NCBI RefSeq assembly: GCF_041260155.1
Contig: NC_091948.1
Location: 5,692,501 to 5,756,500 of the forward strand
Direction of reading: 5' to 3'
Source of the DNA: Ptychodera flava
Taxonomy: Eukaryota; Hemichordata; Enteropneusta; Ptychoderidae
Length of the DNA: 64,000 nucleotides
Shown here: one piece after another, positions 32,670-52,586 of the stretch
Numbering within the stretch: the stretch's first letter is position 1
How the letters are laid out: each line of letters starts with the position of its first letter
Notes under the pieces: generated by a model
The model's database searches: none
Told to the model about the DNA's origin: nothing
Seen by the model: only the letters and a program-made list of their open reading frames with translations
Made by a program: the position numbers and the translations under genes

Positions 32670-34763
32670 GTATTGATTCTGCTCCTAACGGCTCGAAAGC
32701 AAATAATATAATGTATCTGCAATCCAAATAATTATCGTTTCTTTAATTTGCAGAAGTTTGTTTATCTGAAAAAGCAGATACTGAACACATACTTATTTAC
32801 TCAGTACGCTTCAAGATGGAATTCACATAATAACATGACTGTGTGCTTGCATCTCAGCTGCTTTCAAGCGTGACCTGGAATAGCATGAGCAGTGCGTTTT
32901 CAGTCGACTGCTTTTAAAATGTTTGAGCAAACCAGCTTCAGCAGCATTTGCAAACCATCATTCAAATCGCTTGATTTCCTGAGATAAATCCGATCCAACA
33001 TTATGTTGCGGAGTCATCGATGAAACTAAGGCGAAGTCATGATAACTATAGCTGTAATGTTACAGTACCCGTATTTGACGTCTTCTTGCCAGAATTCTGA
33101 AATATATGATTTGGTATCTTTAGGTAAGGCAGATGTAGCTTCAAAAATAACGTTTATACACTTGTCAAACTATTCAGAAAGCTTTTGGCTCTCAGGAAAA
33201 GTAGAACACAAAATCCATTCTTTTTCATATCTTTTGCAGGTTGAACGACTTGTCGGTGGCTTCGACGATCACCTTGATGAAATAAAACGTCTCGAAGACT
33301 ACAATAAAAACGTCACGGTCCACGTCGACGAGAACGAGAATGAATACGAGAATTCGGGATACTGTTCCAAAGAAGGATACCCTGAGTATTTCATGCTCAG
33401 CGGCGAAGGCATTGAATTTCTGAAGCGAGACGGCCACCATGAGATTTACCAGCCCGCTTGTACACCACTAACGCTATATGTCTACGGAATGAGTTTGAAA
33501 AACACTCTAGTTCGCTGCCGTCCATGGGTTGATATGCAGGCACGCGTTCTTGGACCAGATCTGCCGTTCTACCCTGGAGCGAAGGCCTACTCAATGAATT
33601 TCAACAACGTGAAAGTTCAGTGGGCGCAGAAGGACAAATTTGAATTGCATATTCCTCCTCTCGATCCAGGCATGTATTATTTGGAAATCTTGCTGGTACA
33701 TGACGAAAACGCTCACCATGTCATGTACGGAGAAATGATAAACACACGAAGCTCAAGGTGTATAGACACCGGTGTTGCGGAAACCCCTGTTCCGTTAATT
33801 ATCAATGACGACAAAGAATGTCCATTCTACAAGGCAGAGGAAACTCCTCTGTGCAAATCTGGTAGCTTACCTGGCAGATGGGTAACAGCACCATCAACGG
33901 GCTGTGACGGCGTGGTCTGTGAAGGCAATCTCGACGTTTTGGCCAGTTCGAATCGCGTGTGGGCGCCATACGATTGCCACTACAAAATCCACTCGCCAGA
34001 CGATTTCAAGGAGTGTTTCCGCGATAAAAAGATTTTAGTTGCTGGTGATTCAGTGACGCAAGAATTTGCCAACGAACTCGTGCAGCTGTACATGTACAAA
34101 GACAGACTGCCCATACCCTGGGACATGACACAGAGAGACATGGAAATGAGACGGTCCCTGGAAACTTTCTGGCGATCAATTAACGATAAACGAACACTGA
34201 TTGGCTACAGCATAGTCATGGCAAGCCCCCTTGGATGTGGCATCGACTGCGTCCTCAAACTTTCTCCTGAAAAACTAGAGGAGTTGCTGTTGCACCACGG
34301 GAAGGTTGATGTCTTACTGATTTCAACTGGGGTGCACGAAGTAGCTCCCTTAGATAAACTCCATCCCAAGCACAAGGATGTCTTTGTCGAGTACGAAAAG
34401 GGCCTCCCGGAATTTATCAAAAAGATGGAGGGTTTAGTCAAGGAGGGTGGCATGATACTGTGGATGACCACACCTGATGGCAGCGACCTTGCAAGGTGCA
34501 GCTACCACGCAAAACCGCGTTTGGAAAGAATAAATGAAATCACTAAGCGTTTCGTGGAAAATTATCTCCACGGCAACAGCAGCTCGGTGCCTATTCATCT
34601 CGTTGACTTTTTCAGTGTATCCGAAAACTGTCAGTGTGGTAATTTGCATAAAGGGCTAAGATTTATGAACTACGAAAATAACAAAGACGCAAGCAAGACT
34701 TACAACGGGTTTATATCTCGAATGACATTAAACATGGCTTTGACCATGGCTTGTGATCTATAG
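32409..34763 (+). CDS. NXPE/PC-esterase-like type II membrane protein
   Basis: Two coding exons, 32409-32669 and 33240-34763, join in phase 0 to give 594 residues. A short cytoplasmic head is followed by one hydrophobic segment (residues about 24-44) and a large lumenal or extracellular part. It ends in an SGNH/PC-esterase-like region with LVAGDSVTQEF (Gly356, Asp357, Ser358), a Cys-rich context before it, and HLVDFF near residues 540-545. The layout and motifs fit the NXPE family (neurexophilin and PC-esterase domain proteins). Members' substrates are largely unknown; sugar or glycan O-acyl ester chemistry in the secretory pathway is a family-based inference. The start was chosen as the first ATG before the membrane segment. 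Confidence 0.85.
33240..34763 (+). CDS. NXPE-like main exon
   Basis: 508 codons including TAG, acceptor cttttgcag. Holds the whole stalk and catalytic-type domain in one uninterrupted exon. Confidence 0.9.
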   Translation, partial: VERLVGGFDDHLDEIKRLEDYNKNVTVHVDENENEYENSGYCSKEGYPEYFMLSGEGIEFLKRDGHHEIYQPACTPLTLYVYGMSLKNTLVRCRPWVDMQARVLGPDLPFYPGAKAYSMNFNNVKVQWAQKDKFELHIPPLDPGMYYLEILLVHDENAHHVMYGEMINTRSSRCIDTGVAETPVPLIINDDKECPFYKAEETPLCKSGSLPGRWVTAPSTGCDGVVCEGNLDVLASSNRVWAPYDCHYKIHSPDDFKECFRDKKILVAGDSVTQEFANELVQLYMYKDRLPIPWDMTQRDMEMRRSLETFWRSINDKRTLIGYSIVMASPLGCGIDCVLKLSPEKLEELLLHHGKVDVLLISTGVHEVAPLDKLHPKHKDVFVEYEKGLPEFIKKMEGLVKEGGMILWMTTPDGSDLARCSYHAKPRLERINEITKRFVENYLHGNSSSVPIHLVDFFSVSENCQCGNLHKGLRFMNYENNKDASKTYNGFISRMTLNMALTMACDL

Positions 34764-35000
34764 GTCGTTATCGCCATCTAACTCAAATGCAGATTTCACT
34801 CTTCCAGTGTAGCCATGGATTATCTTTGTGTGTTCAACTTATACACCAAACAGCTCATCAAAGAGCTGCTAATTATGACAAATGTCAGTATACATGGAAG
34901 GCACAAATTCATAGGTGGACACGGAAGAAACTCGGACAGTGTGGTGATGATACTAGCAATCGATTGTAATACAACAGCATATTGCAGATTAGCGTGCAGC

Positions 35001-35006
35001 AATAAA
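35001..35006 (+). promoter_or_regulatory. Poly(A) signal of the NXPE-like gene
   Basis: AATAAA 238 bp after the stop; another is at 35050-35055. Confidence 0.55.
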
Positions 35007-35363
35007 ATAAGCGATACAAATATTTTTTCATGATATTAAAACATTTTTTAATAAATTTCACCGACTGTGTCTGTAGTATCATAAAGTCTCCCACCTAAAG
35101 GGCGGTCCACATACACGAATTCCCTTTGCTATAGGACGTTTCGAAGACGTTCTGTAGCGAAAATCAGTACCACAACTTCTCTGCATGCAAGGACTTTGAT
35201 CAGTCCATCAAAATGTTAGTGACTCGATAAATTTACAAATAGTGAAACTACTCTCAATAGGCTAGCTAAACAAATGATGTTTGCAAAAACAGTATTGCGG
35301 ATGATATACATGATGCAATTTACACCATGATATAGATCATGATAAAATTTCACTTTTTACACA

Positions 35364-35559
35364 ATTGGAACTAATTTGGGATAATTGGATATTGAAGTAA
35401 TGTGTGTATAATCTGCAAATGTTACGTCATCTGCTTTTCTAACAATACATTTGTTTTTATGGGTAATTTGTAATATTGTTACATTCACCCGTATGGCAAT
35501 TGACACTTTTGAGAAATTTAAAAAATGTAAAGATCCAATTATCCCAAATTAGTTCCAAT
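35364..35559. mobile_element. 196-bp MITE with perfect 27-bp inverted ends
   Basis: Ends 35364-35390 and 35533-35559 are exact inverted copies, beginning ATTGGAACTAATTTGGGATA. A few outer bases (ACAC) are also inverted. A related copy in the opposite orientation is at 39007-39206. Target duplication and superfamily are unclear. Confidence 0.8.
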
Positions 35560-36900
35560 CGTGTTTTGTATGAATCGCTAGAAAGACCGTAATTCACAAT
35601 TTATTTCATACGATGACATGTACATTAATATCATGACAAAGTTCAGCGTAATTTCGCAATTACACGCACAAACATGTTTAGTTCTTCCCAAACTTACCAT
35701 ATATGGAGTTCAAAATATTATATGCAAATATTACATCCTCCAAAGCAAGAGTTACATATATTATGCTTGTAAACCGAATCGTCACTTGCCTTGTCTGTCA
35801 ATATTCACAGGCTTGCCTTGTCAGAACCCCTGTCTGTATCGTCTGACATATTCTGTGTGGCTCTGGTCATGCCTTAAGTGACTGGGCACGTAACTTGCAA
35901 GCATCAGGCGGTGTTTACCAAGTATTATCTCGTAGTGAGCAGGGAACATTCGAATAACCAATAAAAAGTTTGAAGTACATCAAAACGATAGTTGGGCTAC
36001 GTATGTACACGTATATCCTTGTTAAATTTATGTCAAACAAGTACTATAAAATCGACAATCGTCAAAAGATGAATTGGTTACGGCATAATGGGCATGAAAG
36101 TAGGTCGTTCGAGCGTTACTAATATTTTAAGTAACTCCTCCTAATTTGAAATTTTCATCATCGGTGTGTAATTTGTTGACTAACAGACGAAGCATAACGG
36201 TTAGTAAGGACAGTTCCAGTATTGACAATAGACCTCTGCTATTGGCTCATCAAGCGTCTTATTTCTAGGTCAGAGTTAGCTTAGCGGCGTTTGAAGGGAG
36301 ATTGAGATAGCACGCCTTTGACAAAAAACAAGGTAGATCGTTAAAACAAAGTGGAGACATACCTCCCCAGTAGTTTCCGACGACCATCACAGTGACATGG
36401 TAACAGGTTGTTGATTCTTTATCTGCCAGGTACCACGGAGTCATAGATAGCTTTCATTTGATGAACAACGTACAACACGCTTGGCTGAAGACACTGTGCC
36501 CTGATGTAACCTTGTTGAGCTTAAAAATTGAGTCAGAATATGATTAGCTTTGAACTTAGAACATGAAGTTTATATAAGAGAAATCAGACTTATTACATTC
36601 TTTTGCTGCTTGCAGTATATACAGCGTGATGTACTCGGCATATTCCTCATTAAAAGTATGGGGATAGTACATGTAAGCATTCGCTATGAACCTATTCACG
36701 TTGTGGAGGCATCACTGTAAAGATATTAAAAACTGGCGAAAAGATAATCACAGACATAAAGAAACAAACAAATGGGAAAAACAAGTATACATGAATTGAA
36801 CATTCAACATCGGAAAGAATACGCTGTCACGTGAACAAACGAACGGAAAATAAAAGTAAAATGAGCAACGCATTATTTTTCCGGGTAAGGTCGGGTTCTT
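35560..36900. other. Intergenic, no gene seen
   Basis: AT-rich, with small frames only; no delimited repeat or RNA gene recognised. Confidence 0.35.
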
Positions 36901-36924
36901 TTCCTTGAACCGATGAACAATTCT

Positions 36925-37149
36925 TTATTTGCAAGTTTTAGCTGTGTCTACATATTCAATCAGCGATGGCAGTTCTATTCGATTGCTATCTTCAGCAATT
37001 AGTTGCAGGATCCGTCTTTCATCTATACCAGGACTTGAGTTTTCCATGTTATCTAAACCTTCATTTTCTTGTTGCTGTTGAAATATGTCTCTTTGCATTG
37101 TCGCGTTGAAATATGTCAATTCCTTTGGTGTAGTCCTATCAAGTACAAG
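36925..37149 (-). CDS. Possible terminal coding exon of an unknown gene
   Basis: On the minus strand an acceptor-like AATATCAG is followed by about 75 open codons, hydrophilic and Gln/Glu-rich (…RDIFQQQQENEGLDNM…, then …SLIEYVDTAKTCK), ending in TAA at 36925-36927. The stop overlaps an AATAAA, as a compact 3' terminal exon might. No upstream exon was recognised, so this could equally be a chance frame. Confidence 0.3.
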   Translation of the reverse strand, partial: LVLDRTTPKELTYFNATMQRDIFQQQQENEGLDNMENSSPGIDERRILQLIAEDSNRIELPSLIEYVDTAKTCK

Positions 37150-37159
37150 TACTGATATT

Positions 37160-38420
37160 GAACATAACGTACTTTATAAGAACTATGACCATCAAGTAAT
37201 GGTGATAAAATGTCTAAAGATCCCGGATGGAAATGCAAGTGAAAGATAATAGCTCAAGCAACGTTTACAATTAGACATGTTTTGGGTCAGGTTGAACTGT
37301 TGTCAGCAAAAATGTTATTCTCCGCCAACATCATGGAATGGATGCTACCACTGTGCTCACAATCTACATACAGTGATGTACATACCTCACTATCGCCATA
37401 TACGTAACATTGTAGTTAGTTTTAACAGCCGACATAAATTATCACTTTGCATAAATATAATTTATATATGGCGATTTATGTATAAGGAAACTGACTATTT
37501 GCATATCAATACGCCTGTGTTACATACATCGTTCCCTCTCGGAAGAACATAGTGACCTCCTTCCTTTCAATTGTCACGGTCATTACGAAACTAATCGGAT
37601 TTTGTTTTCATTAATAATGCTTTCTGAATAAATTATGACCTGCAGCTGCTAATAAAACGATTGCAACAGTCGGCGGTTAGTTCAATTGCAGTACGTAATT
37701 GTTGGCGAAATTTGCATTTAGAGATTGCCAATTGTTTAGGTTAATGACTTGTATATAGCTTGAAATTACTTTCCCTGTGAAGCTAACTCATTCACCTGTG
37801 TAACGATTGCAATCCGATTCCCATGACGATGCAGATTGATATTACAGAAGAACTAATAATGGTTTGACCCATCTTTTATGCTATCTCATGCTATGATGAT
37901 TTAACGAGTTCAGAAAGGACAAGTTCACACGACTGAAAGGTGAGTGTTTGATTAGTGAAAGAGCCAAAAAGAAGCAAGTCGAAACCGAGGTTTGCTTATC
38001 CTAGCCCTATCCTTAACCATAGCTCCGGTAGCAATGAATGAGTTGGACATATCAGATGGTAAGTGTCCCGGGGAGATAATAGTCCTGATAGCACTAGTAT
38101 GTCATTGCAAGGGTCCTACTCTACACAGCAATGGAAACTGTATAAATATTCTGGTACCTGGTCATGCGCAGTCGAACGTCAACATCCCATACATCTAAAT
38201 GACAAAATCCAATAAATTGATGTTATAAACTATTATCCAAACTACCAATGAGATAAATTGAGCGTTGTGATCTGAATCATTAAACCTGTTGCATCATTCT
38301 TATTTATTTTCCAAGTGATCTGCGCCGACCCTGCCTGCTCCGGTCTGCATTTAAAAATGTTTGCATGAATGGTTCTTCGTTAATTACGCCTGGGACTAAT
38401 TATATTACAACCATAAAACG
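37160..38420. other. Upstream of DEG/ENaC channel A
   Basis: No exon with recognisable similarity. An acceptor-like AAACGCAG ends at 38423, 30 bp before the first channel A start codon, so a 5' non-coding exon may exist upstream. Confidence 0.35.
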
Positions 38421-38453
38421 CAGGTTAGAGTCCACTGTAAGAGAAGCGTCAAA

Positions 38454-48038
<9,585 letters not shown>

Positions 48039-48055
48039 AAACCCTCGATGAACGA

Positions 48056-48145
48056 GGACCTCAATATATATACGGTCGTTAGGCGGTACTCACAATACTG
48101 TCGCTGAACGGTACTCGCGGTACTGTCGTTAGGCAGTACTCATGG
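48056..48145 (+). repeat. Short tandem motif in channel A 3' UTR
   Basis: Three imperfect copies of about 27-30 bp built on GTCGTTAGGC(G/A)GTACTC, directly after the stop codon. Confidence 0.6.
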
Positions 48146-48258
48146 CACTAGACACTATCTCTGGACATGACATGAACAGTTGAGTGTACATTGAAACTAT
48201 ACTATTGCAATGTTAATGTAAGTATAATGTGAATTCTGACGTTATATGATACTTCGAC

Positions 48259-48264
48259 AATAAA
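48259..48264 (+). promoter_or_regulatory. Poly(A) signal of channel A
   Basis: AATAAA 221 bp after the stop; another is at 48410-48415. Confidence 0.55.
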
Positions 48265-48419
48265 TGACAAGGCTAATGTCTTCAGCGTACGAAATTTGAT
48301 TCATGATTATACTGTATTCTTTGCGTTACTTTGATTTTAGTGAATAGCGACTACTTGTGGCACGTATTTTAAAACAGGAGTTGTTGCTGAAACCTGAGAC
48401 ATTGGCCTCAATAAAAGTT

Positions 48420-51400
48420 GACCCCGGAGCCTTCACTTCGTCTCAACTTATAAAAGTGTGACTGCCACAGCAAGACTGGCACCCGAAGCGCAATTCCTTG
48501 GCGGTTCTTCTTTTTTAGCATTATATGGAGCCGTCTTTATTTACGGGCGGGGGGGGGGGGGGGGAAGGAGGAATTTCATCGCAAGCTCCAAAATTTCGAG
48601 TAACCCCCCTGCCAACCATGATGAATTTGAGTAACACTCCTCTCTAACACATAAATTTTGACTGACCCTCCCCACTTAGAAACGTTAAATACCAATACAT
48701 GTATTTGTAAAATTTACAAAATACGGCACAAAATGACAGCAAAATACAGATATAAAAGCTCACGCGCTATAGCCAGTATTCAAAAATATAGTATTTTTAA
48801 TGTGGATGTGTATCATGACAGGGTTTTCACTAGGATATCTGACTGGGCAGAGTTTGAAAGTACGGGGGGGACACGCGAGATGCTGAGGGGGAAAGCGTCA
48901 GAGGGAGCTGTCCCTATCTTCCATGGAAAAAGTTGAGAACTTGATGTGTGTAATGTTGCACCCTGCTGCAATCTGAGAAGTAATTTTAAATTTTTTTCTA
49001 TAAGTAAAGCTGTTAAAGCGCCCCAAGAGGGAGAGCACGAGAAGGTCCCCCTGTCGTATTGAAAATTTTGAGAAATTGATGTGTGTAATGGTGCAATCTG
49101 AGAGGCATTTCAATTTATTTTGCACTCGGTTAAATTGTGTGGAAATGACACTGAACACTGATAGTTTTTATTACATTTTTTGCATCATCAGTGTTTGGGT
49201 CAAAATATTCAACAACCAAACAATGATAATATATTTTGTGAAAAACAGTTCTCAGTTTGCCAGAGATTGAAGACCAAAAAATATGCAGGAATGGAAAATC
49301 TGTGACCTCCTTGTGTTATTCCTCCAGCTGCCAGCTTCTAATGAAAAGCCTAAATACGGTATGGTTAATTGTCAAAAAGGTTATTGAACTAAAGTCAATT
49401 ACAATATATGCTTCTGTGATTATAAAGGATGAAATTCACAACAGTTCAGTTTTGACCTAGATCATGATCCTGTGAAAAATTTGAGAAATTGATGTGTGCA
49501 ATGGTGCAGTCTGGTACAATCAGAGATTTGTTTCCGATTTGTTTTTTACCAGTAAAGTTAATCGTTTGTCTGTGAATACTAAGACAGGGGTTTGAAAACA
49601 CATTCTACTTTTCACAGTGACGCGCTATAACCAGCAACAAATCTAGTGTTTGCCTGACACGGGTAGTCGTGTACGTAGTAACATGTACTATGGTGTACTC
49701 TTAATATATGTAAGGCCACAGATTTTGAATGAAGCTGTTGTATGGTAATCCACAACTCAATAAAGGAAGCCTTCGGATTTTGAATCGAAATTGTATTATG
49801 GTAATCGGCAACTTAAGACAAGTAAATTAAGCGTAGTCTCTCACGTTCAACCCCTGATTTAAACTCGGCTCATTCACTCAGCTCATTCACTCTTTATATT
49901 ACTTTAATTTGCATGATTATTTTAGCGCTAGATTTGTTTAGTTCTGCAACATGAATACTTCCTGTGGATGTTGACGAGGGCAGGTACATCGCAGTAGCCA
50001 CAAATTACCTAAAGTGCCATGTATTTTGCTCTTGCAATGTCTCCAGGAGTCAGCACTTTTAAGAAATCTAGAGATGACCTTTCACCCACACCACTCATGC
50101 TTGGCGTACGATCAAATTGGTTATATGCGTGACGTCTGTATGACCTTAAATCGTGATACTTTTGTTGGTATCTAGTCATTCAACATTCCATTTTTATCAT
50201 CTTTTGAGATAAAAATGCAAATGATCAGAAACCTTTTCATACTCATACCAGTAGAAACTTTAGGAGGTGTCATAGTATTGGCCTGTTCAACGCCTGACTG
50301 CATAAAGCAACTGATATGTGTATCTGACTATTCCTATCTCGTCATGGTGATGACAACAACTTTCAATGATTGTTTTAGTATTTTATGAGTTTTGAGCCTA
50401 ACTGTGCGACCCAAAGCATGTTGAGACGCCCTGTTTTAATCCTATCAACAAAGTCTGCATATGAAAATGCAATTGAACTATACAAAATTTAATCAATTTA
50501 ATGTACTCACTTTATCGTAGCCTATTGCCAAGGAGAACAAATAAACGAACTAAATGACTGAAAGCCAAAACAAAGAGAAATTTTCTCCGGTCAAACAGTT
50601 TTGATCAAAAACGAGGCGTTGATGCTATGTTGTTTTGTATTATTACCCTTGTTGAAGATGTGCAATACAGACGCTTTTAACTAAACCTGGTCTTTTTCGA
50701 TATCCGACAATCTGATATGTCGCAACACTTAGTAAATGTTCATGTTTCACAATCTTTGCCAACTACAGACAAGAGAAAAGACCAGAAAAGGTGTCGATTC
50801 AGTCTTTTAAAATGCTGCGCACTATAGAGAAACACATTGCTAATTGGGTAGGCCAGATGTTCCGAAATATTCGAATGATATATTTGTCAGTAGTATCGCC
50901 TTATTTTACAGTCATCGTAACATTTACTTATCAATAAATATTTTTAAATCAGAAGATCGTGAAAAGTGACCGTCCTTGTATATTAATGAATTTGTACAAG
51001 AAAAAGTGATGTTACAACGTTAGTAAATTAAGTTAATTATTTATTGAAATGCTAATATATACAGGGGAAGAAGATTGACGCGTCATCTTCTAAAGTTTGG
51101 AAACACGCCAAATGCACATATACCATTTGTTTGCTTTCAACGGATTTCAATATGTTAGATTGTAAATGATAGATCCCATGGGGTAGAGGTTGGAGATTTC
51201 TTTCAGAAGGACGTTTTCATAAAAGTGTAATTTAAAGATTATGCCATTTCTTCTGTTTTATACAAGTTGGATACTGTAAAATTCAAAATGATGACAGATA
51301 AATACTTAAGTGTGTAACTGACAACTAGGATATTGATCACTTGCTCTCAGATAATGCAGGGACCATGACCCCTTAATTTATGGATGCTATCTCCTGATGA

Positions 51401-51860
51401 GGTAGTGGTTTATTTCTCAGCTTACTGAGACCAAATAGGAGCGCACAGAGTTCAAACTCGGCCTTTCACCGCCTATACGCACCACTCAGAGACAGGAATA
51501 TGGTCAGAACAACTTTTCATGTTTTCTCAAGAAACTGGATCTATTCGTCATCACTAATATTGCTCCTTTGTTATTACCTTTGTGCACATACTCATTGAGA
51601 TAATTTGTACTGTTTGCTGGTATTCCGATTTAAAATACAGGAACAAAAATAGAAATCGATAAATATTTATTATCTGTGACAAGATTATTGATAAACAGGC
51701 TAGCTGTAAACCCATTTTACCGGTGGAAAGATGTCATTTTGTAATGGAAAGTCGAGCAATGATCGCTGCCTGACTTTCATTTTTTTGGTAAATAAAAGAG
51801 AAAAAAATTCTCACCAATATGAGGACAATATAATCATGCAATAAAGCCAAGCATCACATT
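48420..51860. other. Between channel A and channel B
   Basis: A G-run at 48548-48562 and a degenerate repeat at 48930-49520. No coding region recognised; small frames lack splice context. Confidence 0.4.
48925..49520 (+). repeat. Degenerate repeat, three units
   Basis: TTGAGAAATTGATGTGTGTA-like starts recur near 48930, 49070 and 49482, each followed by a TGCAATCTGAGAGGCATT-like block. Confidence 0.6.
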
Positions 51861-52142
51861 TTAAAAACATTGATTGCTTACCATCTGATTTTACCTCTTT
51901 TTATTTGGCGGATATTTTATGTTTCTCTCACGCCATTTTCTGATTTCTTAGCCTCCTTGTATTCCATTTGTCACAAGGAATCATTAAGAACAGGGTCGTT
52001 CCCAACTCATGAAATTGAGATGTCTTTTAGATTATTTGGCAACAGATGGCAAACAGTTTTTAGTACACCTAGGGAGTCTGCCCATTCTATTGAGTTCTCA
52101 AAACAAACAAACAATACAGATAATCCTGTCTACTGTGGTGAC

Positions 52143-52586
52143 ATGGAGTCTGCTCAGAAAAACGATGGCGTTGCAAGAGACGAAATGACAAGGAAGTACA
52201 AAGTTTTGCTTGGTGATGTCATGACCAACTCTACTGTCCATGGTTTGCCAAATATCCGAAGGGCGAAAAGTGTTCCTAAGCGAATATTTTGGTCAGTTTC
52301 CTTTCTTACAGCTGTCGGACTGTTTATCGGATTCAGTTCTGTTTTAGTTAGCAAGTATTTGGAATACGATGTTGATGTTGGAGTACAAGTCAACGTCGAA
52401 CGGGACTTGACATTTCCCGCCGTTACGATCTGCAATTTGAACCCTCTGCGAAAGTTGTTATTGGACGAAGGGGAAACGAAACATCTACAAAGGTTGATTG
52501 AACAAGCTTTGAGCTTCAGTAACGACAATGTATATAACACCACTGAATCTGCTAACAACGATACCGGGATAAATTCGACTGATCAG
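52143..52586 (+). CDS. Channel B exon 1
   Basis: 148 codons from the preferred ATG to CAG|GTAAGA, phase 0. Contains the HG motif, TM1, FPAVTICNLNPL and a Thr/Asn-rich start of the extracellular domain. Confidence 0.85.
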
